From contig CACMBV010000011.1 in the NCBI GenBank assembly GCA_902612125.1, forward strand, positions 1-64,000: a DNA stretch of 64,000 bases, given 5' to 3'. Made by a program: the position numbers and the translations under genes. Below, in pieces: positions 26,744 through 36,187 of this stretch (the first letter of the stretch is position 1; each line of letters begins with the position of its first letter). The notes beneath the pieces are model-generated. The model worked only from the letters and a program-made list of their open reading frames with translations. It was not told where the DNA came from and searched no databases. Origin of the DNA: an uncultured Verrucomicrobiota bacterium (GTDB lineage Bacteria; Verrucomicrobiota; Verrucomicrobiia; Opitutales; Seribacteraceae).

Positions 26744-28048
26744 TTACAGATAATCGGTGTAGAGCTTATTTTCCATCTCCTGAGCTGATCTCATGAGATT
26801 TGCATTGATGTTTAGCCTGGTACGCACTGCATTTAGTTCACCGACTGCACGGGCGATATCCAGACCCTCGCTTCTTTCCTTATGACTTTCAATGCTGACC
26901 ATATTTGATTGGAGTTCGGAGATTTCTCCTTTTATCCTTTGTTGGGTCGCACCATTTTCAGCTCTGGCCCCTGCAAGATTTTCCAGATACAATGCGAAAT
27001 CTTCAACATCGAATTCGCTGTAAGAATATGAAATATGGTCATCTAAAAGATCGAAAATGAATGGATCGTATTCAATGTTATATTCCATGTGCCATACGGT
27101 AGAGCCAGATCTTCCGCTTTCATTAACAATGAGTTCAATTGTCTTTGACCTGTTACTTCCCTGCCCGAAAGAAATAACATCTTTATTTTGTTCAAATCGG
27201 TTTGGATCGCTTAGCCATTCTGAATTTGGAAAACCGGTAATTCCACCATGGCTTGACCCTGGTTCTGGATCAAGTACTCTTCCGTCATTAAGTCTTACCC
27301 GGCTTCTCTCAAGACCATAGGTAGCTTCATGGATTGTTTCCGAACCATGCGTGGCTTTGAAATAGTCCGAAGCACTGTAAGGCCATTGCCACCAGGTTAA
27401 TTTCCCCGAATGATATTTTAGGTCAATTGATAATTTGTATTCGTCAGCCGTACCAGTCGCTTGAACTACGGCACTTTCATTTTCAAATGGTTTTACGATT
27501 TTCATGCTACCGACAAAGTCAGATCTGTTTAAAGTAATAATATCATCATAGGAACTTGCTGTGGCAGATAGGTTTAGAGGGTTTTGAGATTTATCAAGTT
27601 CTTGATTGGTACTTGCATCTGAAAATAAATTTATACCATTAAATTTTCTGTCCCTAATGTCTTTTAGTTGAGATTGTAATTCCTTGAACTCTTCATCATA
27701 TGCCGCTCCATCAGAAGCAGTTATTGTGGGAGCCTCGAACATCGTCTTTAGTTCACCCATCCTCATGATGATTTTACCTGCGATCTTCAATGCTCCATCT
27801 TGTACCTGAAGAAAGGAAAGGGAATTTTGTAAGTTTTGAATCCGTTGTGTTTTCTGTATTAATTCAGAGCTGATTCTTGAACTTAAGGAAAAGGCACCCG
27901 CATCATCCTTGGCCGAATTAATCCTTTTACCCGTTTGAATGTGAGCATTAATTTTTCTGGCACTTTGGATGCCAAAATTCAACTGTGCTGTAATAGAAGA
28001 CGACAAGTTGTCATTGCTTAAACTGTCCATGGTTATATGATCGGCCAC
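26744..28048 (-). CDS. Flagellin-like protein
   Basis: A 434-residue protein with both flagellin ends. The N-terminal part has IQTGKRINSAKDDAGAFSLS (usual form LSSGLRINSAADDAAGLAIS) and a helical region ending KFNGINLFSD. The C-terminal ~85 residues match the D0/D1 helix (GATQQRIKGEISELQSNM, then ARAVGELNAVRTRLNINANL). The middle is variable. Start is uncertain: GTG at 28048 or ATG at 28030; neither has a clear Shine-Dalgarno. No other flagellar genes are in the window, and the downstream gene is a sulfatase. It may be a true filament subunit or an adapted paralogue. Confidence 0.85.
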   Translation of the reverse strand: MADHITMDSLSNDNLSSSITAQLNFGIQSARKINAHIQTGKRINSAKDDAGAFSLSSRISSELIQKTQRIQNLQNSLSFLQVQDGALKIAGKIIMRMGELKTMFEAPTITASDGAAYDEEFKELQSQLKDIRDRKFNGINLFSDASTNQELDKSQNPLNLSATASSYDDIITLNRSDFVGSMKIVKPFENESAVVQATGTADEYKLSIDLKYHSGKLTWWQWPYSASDYFKATHGSETIHEATYGLERSRVRLNDGRVLDPEPGSSHGGITGFPNSEWLSDPNRFEQNKDVISFGQGSNRSKTIELIVNESGRSGSTVWHMEYNIEYDPFIFDLLDDHISYSYSEFDVEDFALYLENLAGARAENGATQQRIKGEISELQSNMVSIESHKERSEGLDIARAVGELNAVRTRLNINANLMRSAQEMENKLYTDYL

Positions 28049-28131
28049 GGAAAGTAAAACTTTAGCTCGGTTGTTCTTAACCTCTGAGTCGATTATTTTT
28101 AGGTCTTTCGAGCTATATTGGGGAGGTAGTT

Positions 28132-30357
28132 CTAACCAAGACCTGCCAATGCTTGATTGAAAGTGGCACTTGGACGCATCGCGGCAGCGACTAATTCATC
28201 GCTGGGCAAATAGTATCCTTCCAGATTGATGGGCCTTCCCTGAGCTTCGATCAATTCCCGAGCAATCCTTTCCTCGTTGGAGCGAAGTGTTTGAGCCAAA
28301 GCTGAAAATTGGGATTGGAGGTCCGGATTTTCGGACTGCCCGGCCAAGGCTTCCGCCCAGTACAGGGAAAGGTAGAAATGACTGCCCCGGCTGTCGATTT
28401 CATTCACTTTCCGTGATGGGGACTTATTCTCATTCAAGAACTTACCGATCGCATAATTGAGACAATCCGCCAGTACTTGAGCCTTGGAATTTTCTGTTTT
28501 GTCGGCGAGATCCTCCAGTGATACGGCGATTGCGAGAAATTCACCGAGGGAGTCCCAGCGAAGATGTCCTTCCTCCACAAATTGTTGAACATGCTTGGGT
28601 GCGGACCCCCCGGCGCCGGTCTCAAAGAGTCCACCTCCCGCGAGGAGGGGAACAATCGAGAGCATCTTCGCACTTGTACCCAACTCAAGGATCGGGAATA
28701 AATCAGTCAGGTAGTCTCGCAGAACATTTCCTGTGGCCGAGATAGTATCGAGACCGTCTTTGCATCGCTGGCAGGTGACCCTGGTCGCATCGATGGGAGG
28801 AAGGATTTGTATATCCAATCCGTTAGTCTCCAAAGTGGTAAGTTTGGCGTTCACATATTTGATCAGGTTTGCATCGTGAGGACGACCTTCATCCAACCAA
28901 AAAATGACCGTGCTCCCGCTGAGGCGGGCCCGTTTGACCGCGAGTTTAACCCAGTCAATAATCGACACTTTCTTAGTCTGACACATTCGCCATATATCAC
29001 CGGTTTCCACTTGATGGGAAAGTAAGACTTTTCCGGATGCGTCCACTACCTGAACAATACCTGTGGATTCAATTTCAAAAGTTTTATCATGAGATCCGTA
29101 CTCTTCGGCCTTTTTGGCCATGAGGCCGACATTGGCCACATTTCCCATGGTGGTCACATCGAAGGCACCGTTTTCTTTGCAGAACTCAATGGTTGCTTGG
29201 TAGACTCCAGCATAATTTCGGTCTGGGATCACAGCCTTGGTATCCTTGGGGTTTCCATCGGGTCCCCACATTTGTCCGGATGTCCGGATCATGGCCGGCA
29301 TCGAAGCATCAATGATTACATCGCTGGGGACATGAAGGTTGGTTATTCCTTTTTCGGAATTTACCATCGCTAGGGGCGGGCGCTGGGCTACGATTTCTTG
29401 CAGTCTGGCATGAATCACCGCCTGTTTTTCCGCATCCAGTGATTCGACTACCTGATAGAAATTGGAAAGTCCATTATTGGGGTTAAACCCGGCTTCTTTT
29501 AAAGTATCTCCTTGTTCTTGGAGAAGATCGCCGAGATAAGCTTCCACACAATGCCCAAAGATGATGGGATCGGATACCTTCATCATGGTTGCTTTCATGT
29601 GCAGGGAAAAAAGAACGTTCTCTTCGATTGCCTGATTTAATTGTTTAGCAAGAAAGGAACGAAGGGGAGCACGGCTCATCACGGAAGCATCAATCACTTC
29701 ACCCTGTAGCAAAGCGAGGTTATCCTTGAGTATTTTTTTCTCACCTGATGAATTGACAAATTCGATCGTCACTGAACCTGGGTTTTCGAGGATGACCGAT
29801 TGTTCACTGCCATAAAAATCTCCGGACTCCATGTGGGCTACATGTGAATTGGAATCGGGAGACCACGCTCCCATGGAATGAGGGTTTTTCTGGGCATACC
29901 CCTTGACGGGTTTGGCAACGCGACGATCCGAATTTCCTTCCCGCAGGACTGGATTGACCGCCGATCCCAAAACCTTGGCGTAAGTGGCCCGAACTTCTTT
30001 TTCTTCTTCGTTTTGAGGATTAGCTGGAAAATTAGGAATGGAAAATCCCTTGTTTTGCAGTTCCCTGATTGCGTCCTGCAACTGGGGAATGGATGCACTG
30101 ATATTGGGAAGCTTGATGATATTAGCTTCGGCATCCGTTGCTAGTTTGCCTAATTCAGCGAGAGCATCGGGGATTCTTTGCTCAGGTGTAAGCAAGTCCG
30201 GAAAGTGAGCAAGGATACGACCTGCGAGAGAAATATCTTTAAGTTCATATTCAATCCCGGAACTTGCAGTGAATGCCCGCAAAATAGGGAGCAAAGAATA
30301 AGTGGCGAGGGCAGGAGCTTCGTCGGTTTTGGTGTAAGCAATGGTTGAAGTAGACAT
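28132..30357 (-). CDS. icd: Monomeric NADP-dependent isocitrate dehydrogenase
   Basis: A 741-residue type II (monomeric) isocitrate dehydrogenase of the TCA cycle. Length is that of the family. Recognisable segments include [17 protein letters not shown] at the start, [35 protein letters not shown], and near the C-terminus [17 protein letters not shown] chose the ATG at 30357 where family similarity begins; the frame is open further upstream without similarity. Confidence 0.95.
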   Translation of the reverse strand: MSTSTIAYTKTDEAPALATYSLLPILRAFTASSGIEYELKDISLAGRILAHFPDLLTPEQRIPDALAELGKLATDAEANIIKLPNISASIPQLQDAIRELQNKGFSIPNFPANPQNEEEKEVRATYAKVLGSAVNPVLREGNSDRRVAKPVKGYAQKNPHSMGAWSPDSNSHVAHMESGDFYGSEQSVILENPGSVTIEFVNSSGEKKILKDNLALLQGEVIDASVMSRAPLRSFLAKQLNQAIEENVLFSLHMKATMMKVSDPIIFGHCVEAYLGDLLQEQGDTLKEAGFNPNNGLSNFYQVVESLDAEKQAVIHARLQEIVAQRPPLAMVNSEKGITNLHVPSDVIIDASMPAMIRTSGQMWGPDGNPKDTKAVIPDRNYAGVYQATIEFCKENGAFDVTTMGNVANVGLMAKKAEEYGSHDKTFEIESTGIVQVVDASGKVLLSHQVETGDIWRMCQTKKVSIIDWVKLAVKRARLSGSTVIFWLDEGRPHDANLIKYVNAKLTTLETNGLDIQILPPIDATRVTCQRCKDGLDTISATGNVLRDYLTDLFPILELGTSAKMLSIVPLLAGGGLFETGAGGSAPKHVQQFVEEGHLRWDSLGEFLAIAVSLEDLADKTENSKAQVLADCLNYAIGKFLNENKSPSRKVNEIDSRGSHFYLSLYWAEALAGQSENPDLQSQFSALAQTLRSNEERIARELIEAQGRPINLEGYYLPSDELVAAAMRPSATFNQALAGLG

Positions 30358-30499
30358 AGTGGATTTAACAAAAGAATACCTGTAGGGCGTTCCCTGATCA
30401 TCTGCAATCCTCTTTGGTTGCTTCTTCTTAGCGACCACTTCTAAGTCGGCTACCAAAAGGATCCTTGAAATCAAAATTTTTCATTGGTAGGAAAGGATA

Positions 30500-31987
30500 A
30501 TGAATGAGCATTTGCTATTCTTTTTGAGCTTTTTCTTAACTTGCTCATGTTTAAACGGAGAGTTTATTCATTTAAAAAATCGTGCAGGTACTGAGATCGA
30601 GGCCCGGATTCTGAATTATCAAAACGGGCAGGTTAAATTGGAGCGTAAGGATGGGGCTATCTTTATAGTTTCGATCTCCATGTTCGAAGAAAAATCGGTC
30701 AATGCGATTAAACGTAAAGTTGGGCATATAATTGATACTTCTATAACCCAATCTTCTATTTTAAAATCAAAAGTCTCTCGTACTCAACAGTCTAAGGTGC
30801 CGTTTTCAAGAATTAATGATGCAGTCGGTCAAAAACTATTCATTGATACGAATCTTTGGGACGACACAGCTGATGAGGTTGGGGAGAGGTTGAATTGGCC
30901 AGTTGAGTCCGCCACGACTAGTTCAATCAGTTGTCGGTTGTATGCGTCAGCAGATTATCGTTTTCTGGATGCCCGGCCATACTCCGCGGTCTTTTATGGT
31001 TCCGCAGACAATGTTTCAAGTTTCTCCCTCGTTTTTGCCAACAAGGGTGATTGTTTTGCTGCGGCAGGTTTGGCCGAAGAACATTTTAAGGAAGGTTATG
31101 TAACTAATGATCCTGTTGAACTGGAAAAAATGATCGAAAGGGATGAAGGCACTTTGACCAAGAAACTGGAAGGCATTTTAGGGAAGGGCAGGCGGCAAAA
31201 TTTTGGCCAAGGTTCAGCCAAAAGAAAAGTGATGCGTTGGGACTGGAATGACCATAGCTTTTTGGTATCGGTGGCGGATGGAGAATTTGTCAGTTTGTCT
31301 ATCGAAAAATCAGAGGTTGCGGATAAGAGAGGAAAGCAGACAAAAGTGGCAGATATGCATATTCGCAGGGTGCATGAGGCAAATGTATACAAAAGATCCA
31401 ATGGAGATGTTATTATTAGTAATATCCCGATGGTTGATCAGGGGCCCAAGGGTTATTGTGTGCCAGCTACTTTTGAACGATGCATGAGATATATGGAAAT
31501 TCCGGCCGACATGTACCTGTTGGCTATGGCTGGCAATACAGGGATGGGCGGAGGTACCGTAATCAGTACTCTTGTAAACGCGGTTCAGCAAGAGGTGTGG
31601 GCCGCAGGGAGAACCTTAAAAATAGTGGACGGATTTCCTTCTTTTAAAGAATTGGAAAAATATCTTAAGGATGGAGTACCTGTTCTCTGGGGATTGCATT
31701 CTACCCCGTGGTTTAATGATACAGCCAATCGCAGAACAGCTTTGCGCCGGTCCAGCCAGCCTGACCTGTGGAAGAAGATAATCGAAAAAGCGGATGAGAA
31801 AGCGGATAGGTTACCCCGCCCGCAGAGGGGAGAAAATTTACACATCTGTATCATTCACGGATTTAATAAGACGACGGAAGAAATTGCATTTACGGATTCA
31901 TGGGGCCCCCGTTTTACTGAAAGATGGATTTCGGTAAAAGAAGCGGAACATTTTTCAAGCGGACGCTGTTGGGTTATTGAATATTAA
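30500..31987 (+). CDS. Exported SHD1-like/C39-type cysteine peptidase-like protein
   Basis: A 495-residue exported protein with signal peptide (residues ~1-20). The N-terminal SHD1-like segment (residues ~22-72: LKNRAGTEIEARILNYQNGQ) is a short beta domain common in PVC secreted proteins. The C-terminal ~190 residues resemble papain-like C39 peptidases: a Cys in QGPKGYCVPAT (~319), a His in HICIIHGF (~452) and an Asp in FTDSWGPR (~466), in the right order. The middle is unassigned. It may cleave peptides or be a non-bacteriocin C39_2 protein. A GGAAAGG-type ribosome site precedes the ATG. Confidence 0.72.
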   Translation: MNEHLLFFLSFFLTCSCLNGEFIHLKNRAGTEIEARILNYQNGQVKLERKDGAIFIVSISMFEEKSVNAIKRKVGHIIDTSITQSSILKSKVSRTQQSKVPFSRINDAVGQKLFIDTNLWDDTADEVGERLNWPVESATTSSISCRLYASADYRFLDARPYSAVFYGSADNVSSFSLVFANKGDCFAAAGLAEEHFKEGYVTNDPVELEKMIERDEGTLTKKLEGILGKGRRQNFGQGSAKRKVMRWDWNDHSFLVSVADGEFVSLSIEKSEVADKRGKQTKVADMHIRRVHEANVYKRSNGDVIISNIPMVDQGPKGYCVPATFERCMRYMEIPADMYLLAMAGNTGMGGGTVISTLVNAVQQEVWAAGRTLKIVDGFPSFKELEKYLKDGVPVLWGLHSTPWFNDTANRRTALRRSSQPDLWKKIIEKADEKADRLPRPQRGENLHICIIHGFNKTTEEIAFTDSWGPRFTERWISVKEAEHFSSGRCWVIEY

Positions 31988-32018
31988 TATATACCCAAGC
32001 CCTGTAAATTAATCGATA

Positions 32019-33539
32019 ATGTTGCTTTCAACTCTTGCGTCCGCCCAGGCCCTCGATCATTTTCCAATATGGGTTTTACTTTTATCGGTTGCATGGGTGG
32101 TTGTTTCCATAGCTAAATTTAAACTGCATCCGTTTTTGGCCATGATTAGCGGGGCGATTCTGGTCGGTTTACTTTCCGGGCCCCTGCCTGAGCCCACTAT
32201 CGAAAATAAAGGACTTTTCCATGACCGAGTGGATTTGCAGAAAACGGATTCCTCATATTCAAATTTGTCGCTTGCGATTAAATGGAGTCTTCTTGGTTTT
32301 GGGAATACGGCCGGGGGAATTGGTTTAATCATCGCTCTGGCCGCAATTGTTGGTACCTGTATGATGAAGAGTGGGGCGGCTGAACGAGTGGTTCGGCATT
32401 TGCTTTCCGTTTTTGGGGAGAAACGGGCTGGCTTGGTGCTCTTACTCAGTGGGTTTCTTCTTTCGATTCCGGTATTTTTTGACACCGTGTTCTTTCTCTT
32501 GATTCCACTTGCCCGGGCGATGGCGATTCGGGCTGGCGGCAAATATTTGTACTTTGTTATCGCAATGGCCGGGGCTGGGGCAATTACTCATTCTATGGTA
32601 CCTCCAACGCCGGGCCCATTGATGATTGTCGAATTTTTGAGAATAGAACTGGGTTATGCCTTGGTCGCAGGCCTATGTGCGAGCCTTCCCCTTGCGGGGA
32701 TGGTCTTGTGGTTGGCGGGCTGGTTTGAAAAGAAATATTCCTTTCCAATGAGGGAAGTGGGCGGCATAAGCAGTGAGGATCTCAAAAATACTTTGGCCAA
32801 AGATGAGAAAGAATTACCCCCGCTCGTTCTTTCTTATCTCCCGATTCTTCTTCCAGTTGTTTTGATCTCTTTGATTTCTCTACTCAAAGTATTAGGCAGT
32901 CAGGGAATGGATTTGGGTGCAATGGCACCCTCGTTGGGAAACCCAAATTTTAGAATACTCTCCTTCCTTGGAGAACCCAACATGGCCATGGCTTTGGCCG
33001 CGTTAGTGTCATTCATTCTATTGGTCAGACAACAACAAGTGTCGGTCGAGGAGGAGAAATCGAGCCTTAGTAAAACTTTGGAAGCACCGTTGATGACTGC
33101 AGGATCGATTATTTTAATTACCGGAGCAGGTGGGGCTTACGGGGGCATGATCCGCCTTAGTGGTGTCGGGGATGTGATTGCCCATTATGCCACAAGGATG
33201 GATTTGTCTTATGTACTTCTGGCTTGGGGAATCACCGCATTAGTACGCATTGCTCAAGGTTCGGCCACGGTCGCGATGATTACAGGGGCCGGTTTAATGG
33301 CCTCGATTATTGGTGACGGGAGTGATTTGGCTTACCACCCCGTCTATGTCTTTTTGGCAATCGGATTTGGCTCCATTACCTTATCATGGATGAATGACAG
33401 CGGATTTTGGGTTGTTCAAAAACTGAGTGGATTGACCGAAAAAGAAATGCTGAAAACTTGGTCAGTTTTACTTACCCTGATTTCACTGGCTGGCGTCGTC
33501 TGCAGCTTTGTGGGATCAATTCTTATTCCCCTTCGCTAA
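32019..33539 (+). CDS. GntP-family permease (gluconate/organic acid:H+ symporter)
   Basis: A 506-residue inner-membrane transporter with about 12-14 hydrophobic segments and no signal peptide. GntP features include FKLHPFLAMISGAILVGLL near the N-terminus, the loop SIPVFFDTVFFLLIPLARAM, the motif MVPPTPGPL and the C-terminal SATVAMITGAG and SWMNDSGFWVVQ segments. Substrate may be gluconate, D-serine or another hydroxy acid. It follows the C39-like gene by 31 nt but need not be functionally linked. Confidence 0.92.
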   Translation: MLLSTLASAQALDHFPIWVLLLSVAWVVVSIAKFKLHPFLAMISGAILVGLLSGPLPEPTIENKGLFHDRVDLQKTDSSYSNLSLAIKWSLLGFGNTAGGIGLIIALAAIVGTCMMKSGAAERVVRHLLSVFGEKRAGLVLLLSGFLLSIPVFFDTVFFLLIPLARAMAIRAGGKYLYFVIAMAGAGAITHSMVPPTPGPLMIVEFLRIELGYALVAGLCASLPLAGMVLWLAGWFEKKYSFPMREVGGISSEDLKNTLAKDEKELPPLVLSYLPILLPVVLISLISLLKVLGSQGMDLGAMAPSLGNPNFRILSFLGEPNMAMALAALVSFILLVRQQQVSVEEEKSSLSKTLEAPLMTAGSIILITGAGGAYGGMIRLSGVGDVIAHYATRMDLSYVLLAWGITALVRIAQGSATVAMITGAGLMASIIGDGSDLAYHPVYVFLAIGFGSITLSWMNDSGFWVVQKLSGLTEKEMLKTWSVLLTLISLAGVVCSFVGSILIPLR

Positions 33540-33763
33540 GTTTGTGGTGAAACGCGTCGGGTCGGATACAGCATATATTTACTGTTCTATTTTTCTCGCT
33601 GGCTTTATGAAATATTTCCTGAAAAACTAGGCAGAAAGATGGAATTTATGCCAGAACCAAAAAGACTGCAGAAGGAAGGAAAAATTGTTTGAAGTGATTT
33701 AATTTTGGGGCAAAAATTTACAGCAAAAAATTTTGCAGGGAGGAAACAAAGATGAATCTGCCA
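33540..33763. other. Intergenic region between gntP-type gene and convergent coiled-coil gene
   Basis: No gene of convincing length, no clear terminator and no repeat was seen here. The two short ATG frames present (7 and 17 codons) have no support. Confidence 0.4.
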
Positions 33764-34300
33764 TCAAACCATTGTGTTGGGATTTATTTCGATGGTATCC
33801 TCTGCATGCGGCTCGGGCTGATTATCTGAATTTCGTTCAGATTTTTCCTCTGCTGCTGAACCAAGCTCGTTGGCATCATCAACAAGGGAAAAACCATTTT
33901 CCTGACTCTCATCATTATCTTGCCTAGTTTTGTCGATTTGATTGGCCTCAAAGAAATCACATTTTTCGTTCGATTCATTATCGAACCGGGCTTCCGCTTC
34001 CCGGCTATTTTTGATATTTTTAATGAATTGTGTGTGATTGTATTGATCGATGGCTTCTTTTTCCATCTGACATTCCTTGAGCCTTGATTTGAGACGAAAT
34101 ATCTTAGTTTCTATCTCCTCCTTTTTCTTTTCGTTTTCAGTGGTGATGGACTTAAGAACAGCTATTTCCTCCTTAATTTTTCCAATTTTAATTCTCAAAT
34201 CAATTTTGTGTTGCCGCTTGTCCTTGTAAAGGGGAGGGTTCTCTTTTTCGATCCTGTCACTTGGCCTAGGCGGACAAGAGTCATTAACTTTAATTCCCAT
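33764..34300 (-). CDS. Acidic coiled-coil protein of unknown function
   Basis: A 178-residue, highly charged protein I do not recognise. Residues ~30-85 form a Lys/Glu-rich heptad region (KIGKIKEEIAVLK) typical of coiled coil. The C-terminal third is acidic and low-complexity (Glu, Asp, Asn, Ser). There is no signal peptide or membrane segment. It lies divergent from, and immediately upstream of, the tRNA-Thr gene where the element inserted. Confidence 0.55.
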   Translation of the reverse strand: MGIKVNDSCPPRPSDRIEKENPPLYKDKRQHKIDLRIKIGKIKEEIAVLKSITTENEKKKEEIETKIFRLKSRLKECQMEKEAIDQYNHTQFIKNIKNSREAEARFDNESNEKCDFFEANQIDKTRQDNDESQENGFSLVDDANELGSAAEEKSERNSDNQPEPHAEDTIEINPNTMV

Positions 34301-34401
34301 AAGCTAATTCAATTCTATTCCAATTTTTTTTTCAAACAATTTATGAACAAAGTTTTTTTAGTTTGGAAAGGAAGCAAAAATTTTATTAAGACAGCTATCT
34401 T

Positions 34402-34441
34402 GCCGATGTAGCTCAGTTGGTAGAGCATCTCATTCGTAATG
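34402..34441 (+). pseudogene. 5' half of tRNA-Thr(CGU), disrupted by the integrative element
   Basis: The sequence supplies the 5' acceptor strand GCCGATG (34402-34408), a complete D arm (GCTC...GAGC) and the 5' side of the anticodon arm with loop TTCGTAA (anticodon CGT at 34435-34437). After 34441 the sequence departs (CATAAG) and no anticodon-stem partner, T arm or acceptor 3' strand follows. The matching 3' half, which pairs exactly with this acceptor strand allowing one G-U, is at 52498-52533. Confidence 0.93.
34427..34441. repeat. attL core (15-bp direct repeat)
   Basis: ATCTCATTCGTAATG is identical to 52483-52497. It covers the anticodon-stem 5' strand and loop of the target tRNA-Thr gene. 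Flanking bases differ on both sides (C before and C after here; T before and A after at attR), so the core is exactly these 15 bp. Confidence 0.92.
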
Positions 34442-34617
34442 CATAAGTCTACCAAAATAGCACTACTTTAAAACATCTACTAAACACGCGGTATTCCCGC
34501 TTAAACAAAAGGATTTACTTCGGTGGGGCTCTTTTTTTATTGCAAGTAAATCTTATCTCTTTAAACCGAAATATACCCCTATTTCACACTTAAACTGCCA
34601 CCAAATTTGCCACCAAA
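34442..34617. other. Left-end region of the element between attL and integrase
   Basis: No gene is present. It holds an inverted repeat, GATTTACTT at 34512-34520 and AAGTAAATC at 34544-34552, and the tandem recombinase arm-like repeats at 34597-34619. The inverted repeat could be a regulatory hairpin or a protein site. Confidence 0.45.
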
Positions 34618-34619
34618 TT
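34597..34619 (+). repeat. Tandem arm-type repeats at left end, GCCACCAAATT x2
   Basis: GCCACCAAATT occurs at 34597-34607 and 34609-34619 with a 12-bp period. Near-identical tandem copies lie at the right end (52431-52450). Terminal short repeats of this kind are typical arm-type binding sites for tyrosine recombinases; binding itself is inferred. They overlap the start of the integrase gene, so the protein could repress its own gene. Confidence 0.6.
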
Positions 34620-35664
34620 GAAAACTAAGCTTACAAGGACGAAGAAGAATGGTAAGGATAAATGGCTGTTGACCCTCCATTATCAAGGGAACAGATACAG
34701 GAAATTTTTCGATAATTATCTAAAAGCAACATCTTTTGATTCTGTGTCGTGGATGAATGAAAAATTAAAGAAGATTCCTGCTGGATTAGAAACAAGAACC
34801 AATGTTGCAATAGAAGAATATCTTGAAGACTACAGAAGAAGGTATCCACGATCAAATACGCAACCCATTCAGCACAAGTTAGAGATGCTACTAAAGTGGG
34901 AGAAGATAAAAGACATTACCTTGAAATCCTTAAGTCAGACTTTAGAATTGCAGGTTGCTAGATCGGGACCCAATAAAGGTAAACTATGGACGAAGTCGTC
35001 AAGGAAGACCTATAAGACCATTTGGGAAGTTTTTCTTAGGTGGTGTCATTACAAAGATTATACTCCGCAGAAAGAATGGAATATTGAATTGCTCAATGTA
35101 AAAGAGATTCCGAGTCCGATTGGGATATTAACACCGCAACAAACTTTACAGATTCTCCGTGAGATAAAACCATCCCACCAACCTGCATTTGCACTGATGT
35201 GTTTCACGGGGATTAGACCAAATGGAGAAATGAGTAGGCTTGAGTACAAGCATATTAAATGGGGAGAGTATATTGAGATACCTGGTGAAATTGCTAAATG
35301 GGGAGAACGCACCCTCTACGATCTGCCTGAGAACTTATGGTCATGGATACCCAAGAAGAGAAGTGGTAAAGTCATGTCCTCCTGGTCAGGAGTAAATCAA
35401 TCGAGACGGCGGGCTTGCGTAAGGTTAGGATTTAAATATCCCGCGGACGGAGCAAGGCATAGCTTTGGAACATACGGATATTGGTACAAGGGAATGGAGT
35501 GGGCAATGCACACAATGGGACATTCTAATTATCAGACATTCCAAAGGTTTTATCGTAATAAGAAGGTATCTAAGGAAGTAGCACTTGAGTATTTTAAACT
35601 GGAGCCATCGACCGGAATCGAACCGGTGACCTTTCCATTACGAGTGGAATGCTCTACCAACTGA
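34618..35664 (+). CDS. Tyrosine recombinase (integrase) of the element
   Basis: A 348-residue phage-type integrase that would recombine the 15-bp core. Residues 1-50 resemble an arm-binding beta domain, ~60-160 the core-binding helical domain, and 165-330 the catalytic domain. Catalytic residues seen: Arg200 in CFTGIRPNGEMSRLEY, Arg280-His281 in DGARHSFGTY, a Gly-His pair at 301-302 (MGHSNYQTF) and the nucleophile Tyr312 in QRFYRN. The only start is TTG at 34618, just after an in-frame stop at 34591. Residues from ~328 on are encoded antisense to the element's tRNA-Thr and are probably not needed for catalysis. Confidence 0.9.
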   Translation: MKTKLTRTKKNGKDKWLLTLHYQGNRYRKFFDNYLKATSFDSVSWMNEKLKKIPAGLETRTNVAIEEYLEDYRRRYPRSNTQPIQHKLEMLLKWEKIKDITLKSLSQTLELQVARSGPNKGKLWTKSSRKTYKTIWEVFLRWCHYKDYTPQKEWNIELLNVKEIPSPIGILTPQQTLQILREIKPSHQPAFALMCFTGIRPNGEMSRLEYKHIKWGEYIEIPGEIAKWGERTLYDLPENLWSWIPKKRSGKVMSSWSGVNQSRRRACVRLGFKYPADGARHSFGTYGYWYKGMEWAMHTMGHSNYQTFQRFYRNKKVSKEVALEYFKLEPSTGIEPVTFPLRVECSTN

Positions 35665-35675
35665 GCTACGATGGC
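35600..35675 (-). tRNA. tRNA-Thr(CGU), replacement copy carried by the element
   Basis: A complete 76-nt cloverleaf with encoded CCA. Acceptor GCCATCG pairs perfectly with CGATGGC; D stem GCTC/GAGC; anticodon stem TTCCA/TGGAA with loop CTCGTAA (anticodon CGT); T stem ACCGG/CCGGT with loop TTCGATT; discriminator T then CCA. It has the same anticodon as the split host gene but different acceptor and anticodon stems, all compensated. Its last ~65 bases lie antisense to the integrase 3' end (35600-35664). A promoter-like sequence lies just upstream. Confidence 0.96.
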
Positions 35676-35685
35676 GGTCTCTTGG

Positions 35686-35715
35686 ATAGAAAAAGAAATC
35701 TTTTAGAATTGTCAA
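35686..35715 (-). promoter_or_regulatory. Likely promoter of the element tRNA-Thr
   Basis: On the minus strand a perfect -35 hexamer TTGACA (35710-35715) is followed after 18 bp by a weak -10, TTCTAT (35686-35691), 10 nt before the tRNA 5' end. The position fits a tRNA promoter; the -10 match is poor. Confidence 0.5.
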
Positions 35716-35792
35716 ACTACACAGAGCTAAAGACAGAGAAAAGATTAGAAAAATTTTGCTAAATTAAAAAAACAATTTGTTATTTCTAAAAT

Positions 35793-36008
35793 ATGGATGA
35801 TGGGAAAGTAATGAAGGTTAAGTCTGAAATGTTCGATGCATTCGAAAGGGTGCGCCCTATACTTGAGGAGTATTTAGATTCATGGGTTTTGACTGGGACT
35901 CGAGCGGGTTGCAAAACAAAGATAGTGCTGGCAGATATTGAAAAGAACTCTGTCGATATGAAGGAGCAACTCACAAATGCCCAAGAATGGAAAATAAACA
36001 AAACTTAA
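35793..36008 (+). CDS. Small unknown protein of the element
   Basis: A 71-residue protein I do not recognise (EMFDAFERVRPILEEYLDSW). It is predicted mainly helical, soluble and without signal peptide. The start could be ATG at 35793 or at 35811, the latter with a GGGAAAG-like site upstream. It overlaps the next small gene by 22 nt, so the two may form an operon. Confidence 0.5.
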   Translation: MDDGKVMKVKSEMFDAFERVRPILEEYLDSWVLTGTRAGCKTKIVLADIEKNSVDMKEQLTNAQEWKINKT

Positions 36009-36187
36009 TTGCTAAAATGCGAAACAACCAAACTAATCGTTCAATGACTCAAGAACAGGCCAAAAAAGTCGCAATAGAAGCCTGGGGTTATAAAAGGCCA
36101 AAACAGAAATTGAGTGAAGAGGACCTAAGAAATCTCAAACAATTAGAGCAAAGAGCACTCAATCTGCTCACCTTACTTGCTAAGTAG
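35987..36187 (+). CDS. Small basic helical protein of the element
   Basis: A 66-residue Lys/Gln/Leu-rich protein (SMTQEQAKKVAIEAWGYKRP, then a second helix EEDLRNLKQLEQRALNLL). It is possibly a DNA-binding or partner protein, but no family is recognised. It begins within the end of the preceding gene and overlaps the convergent 51-residue gene by 8 nt. Confidence 0.5.
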   Translation: MENKQNLIAKMRNNQTNRSMTQEQAKKVAIEAWGYKRPKQKLSEEDLRNLKQLEQRALNLLTLLAK

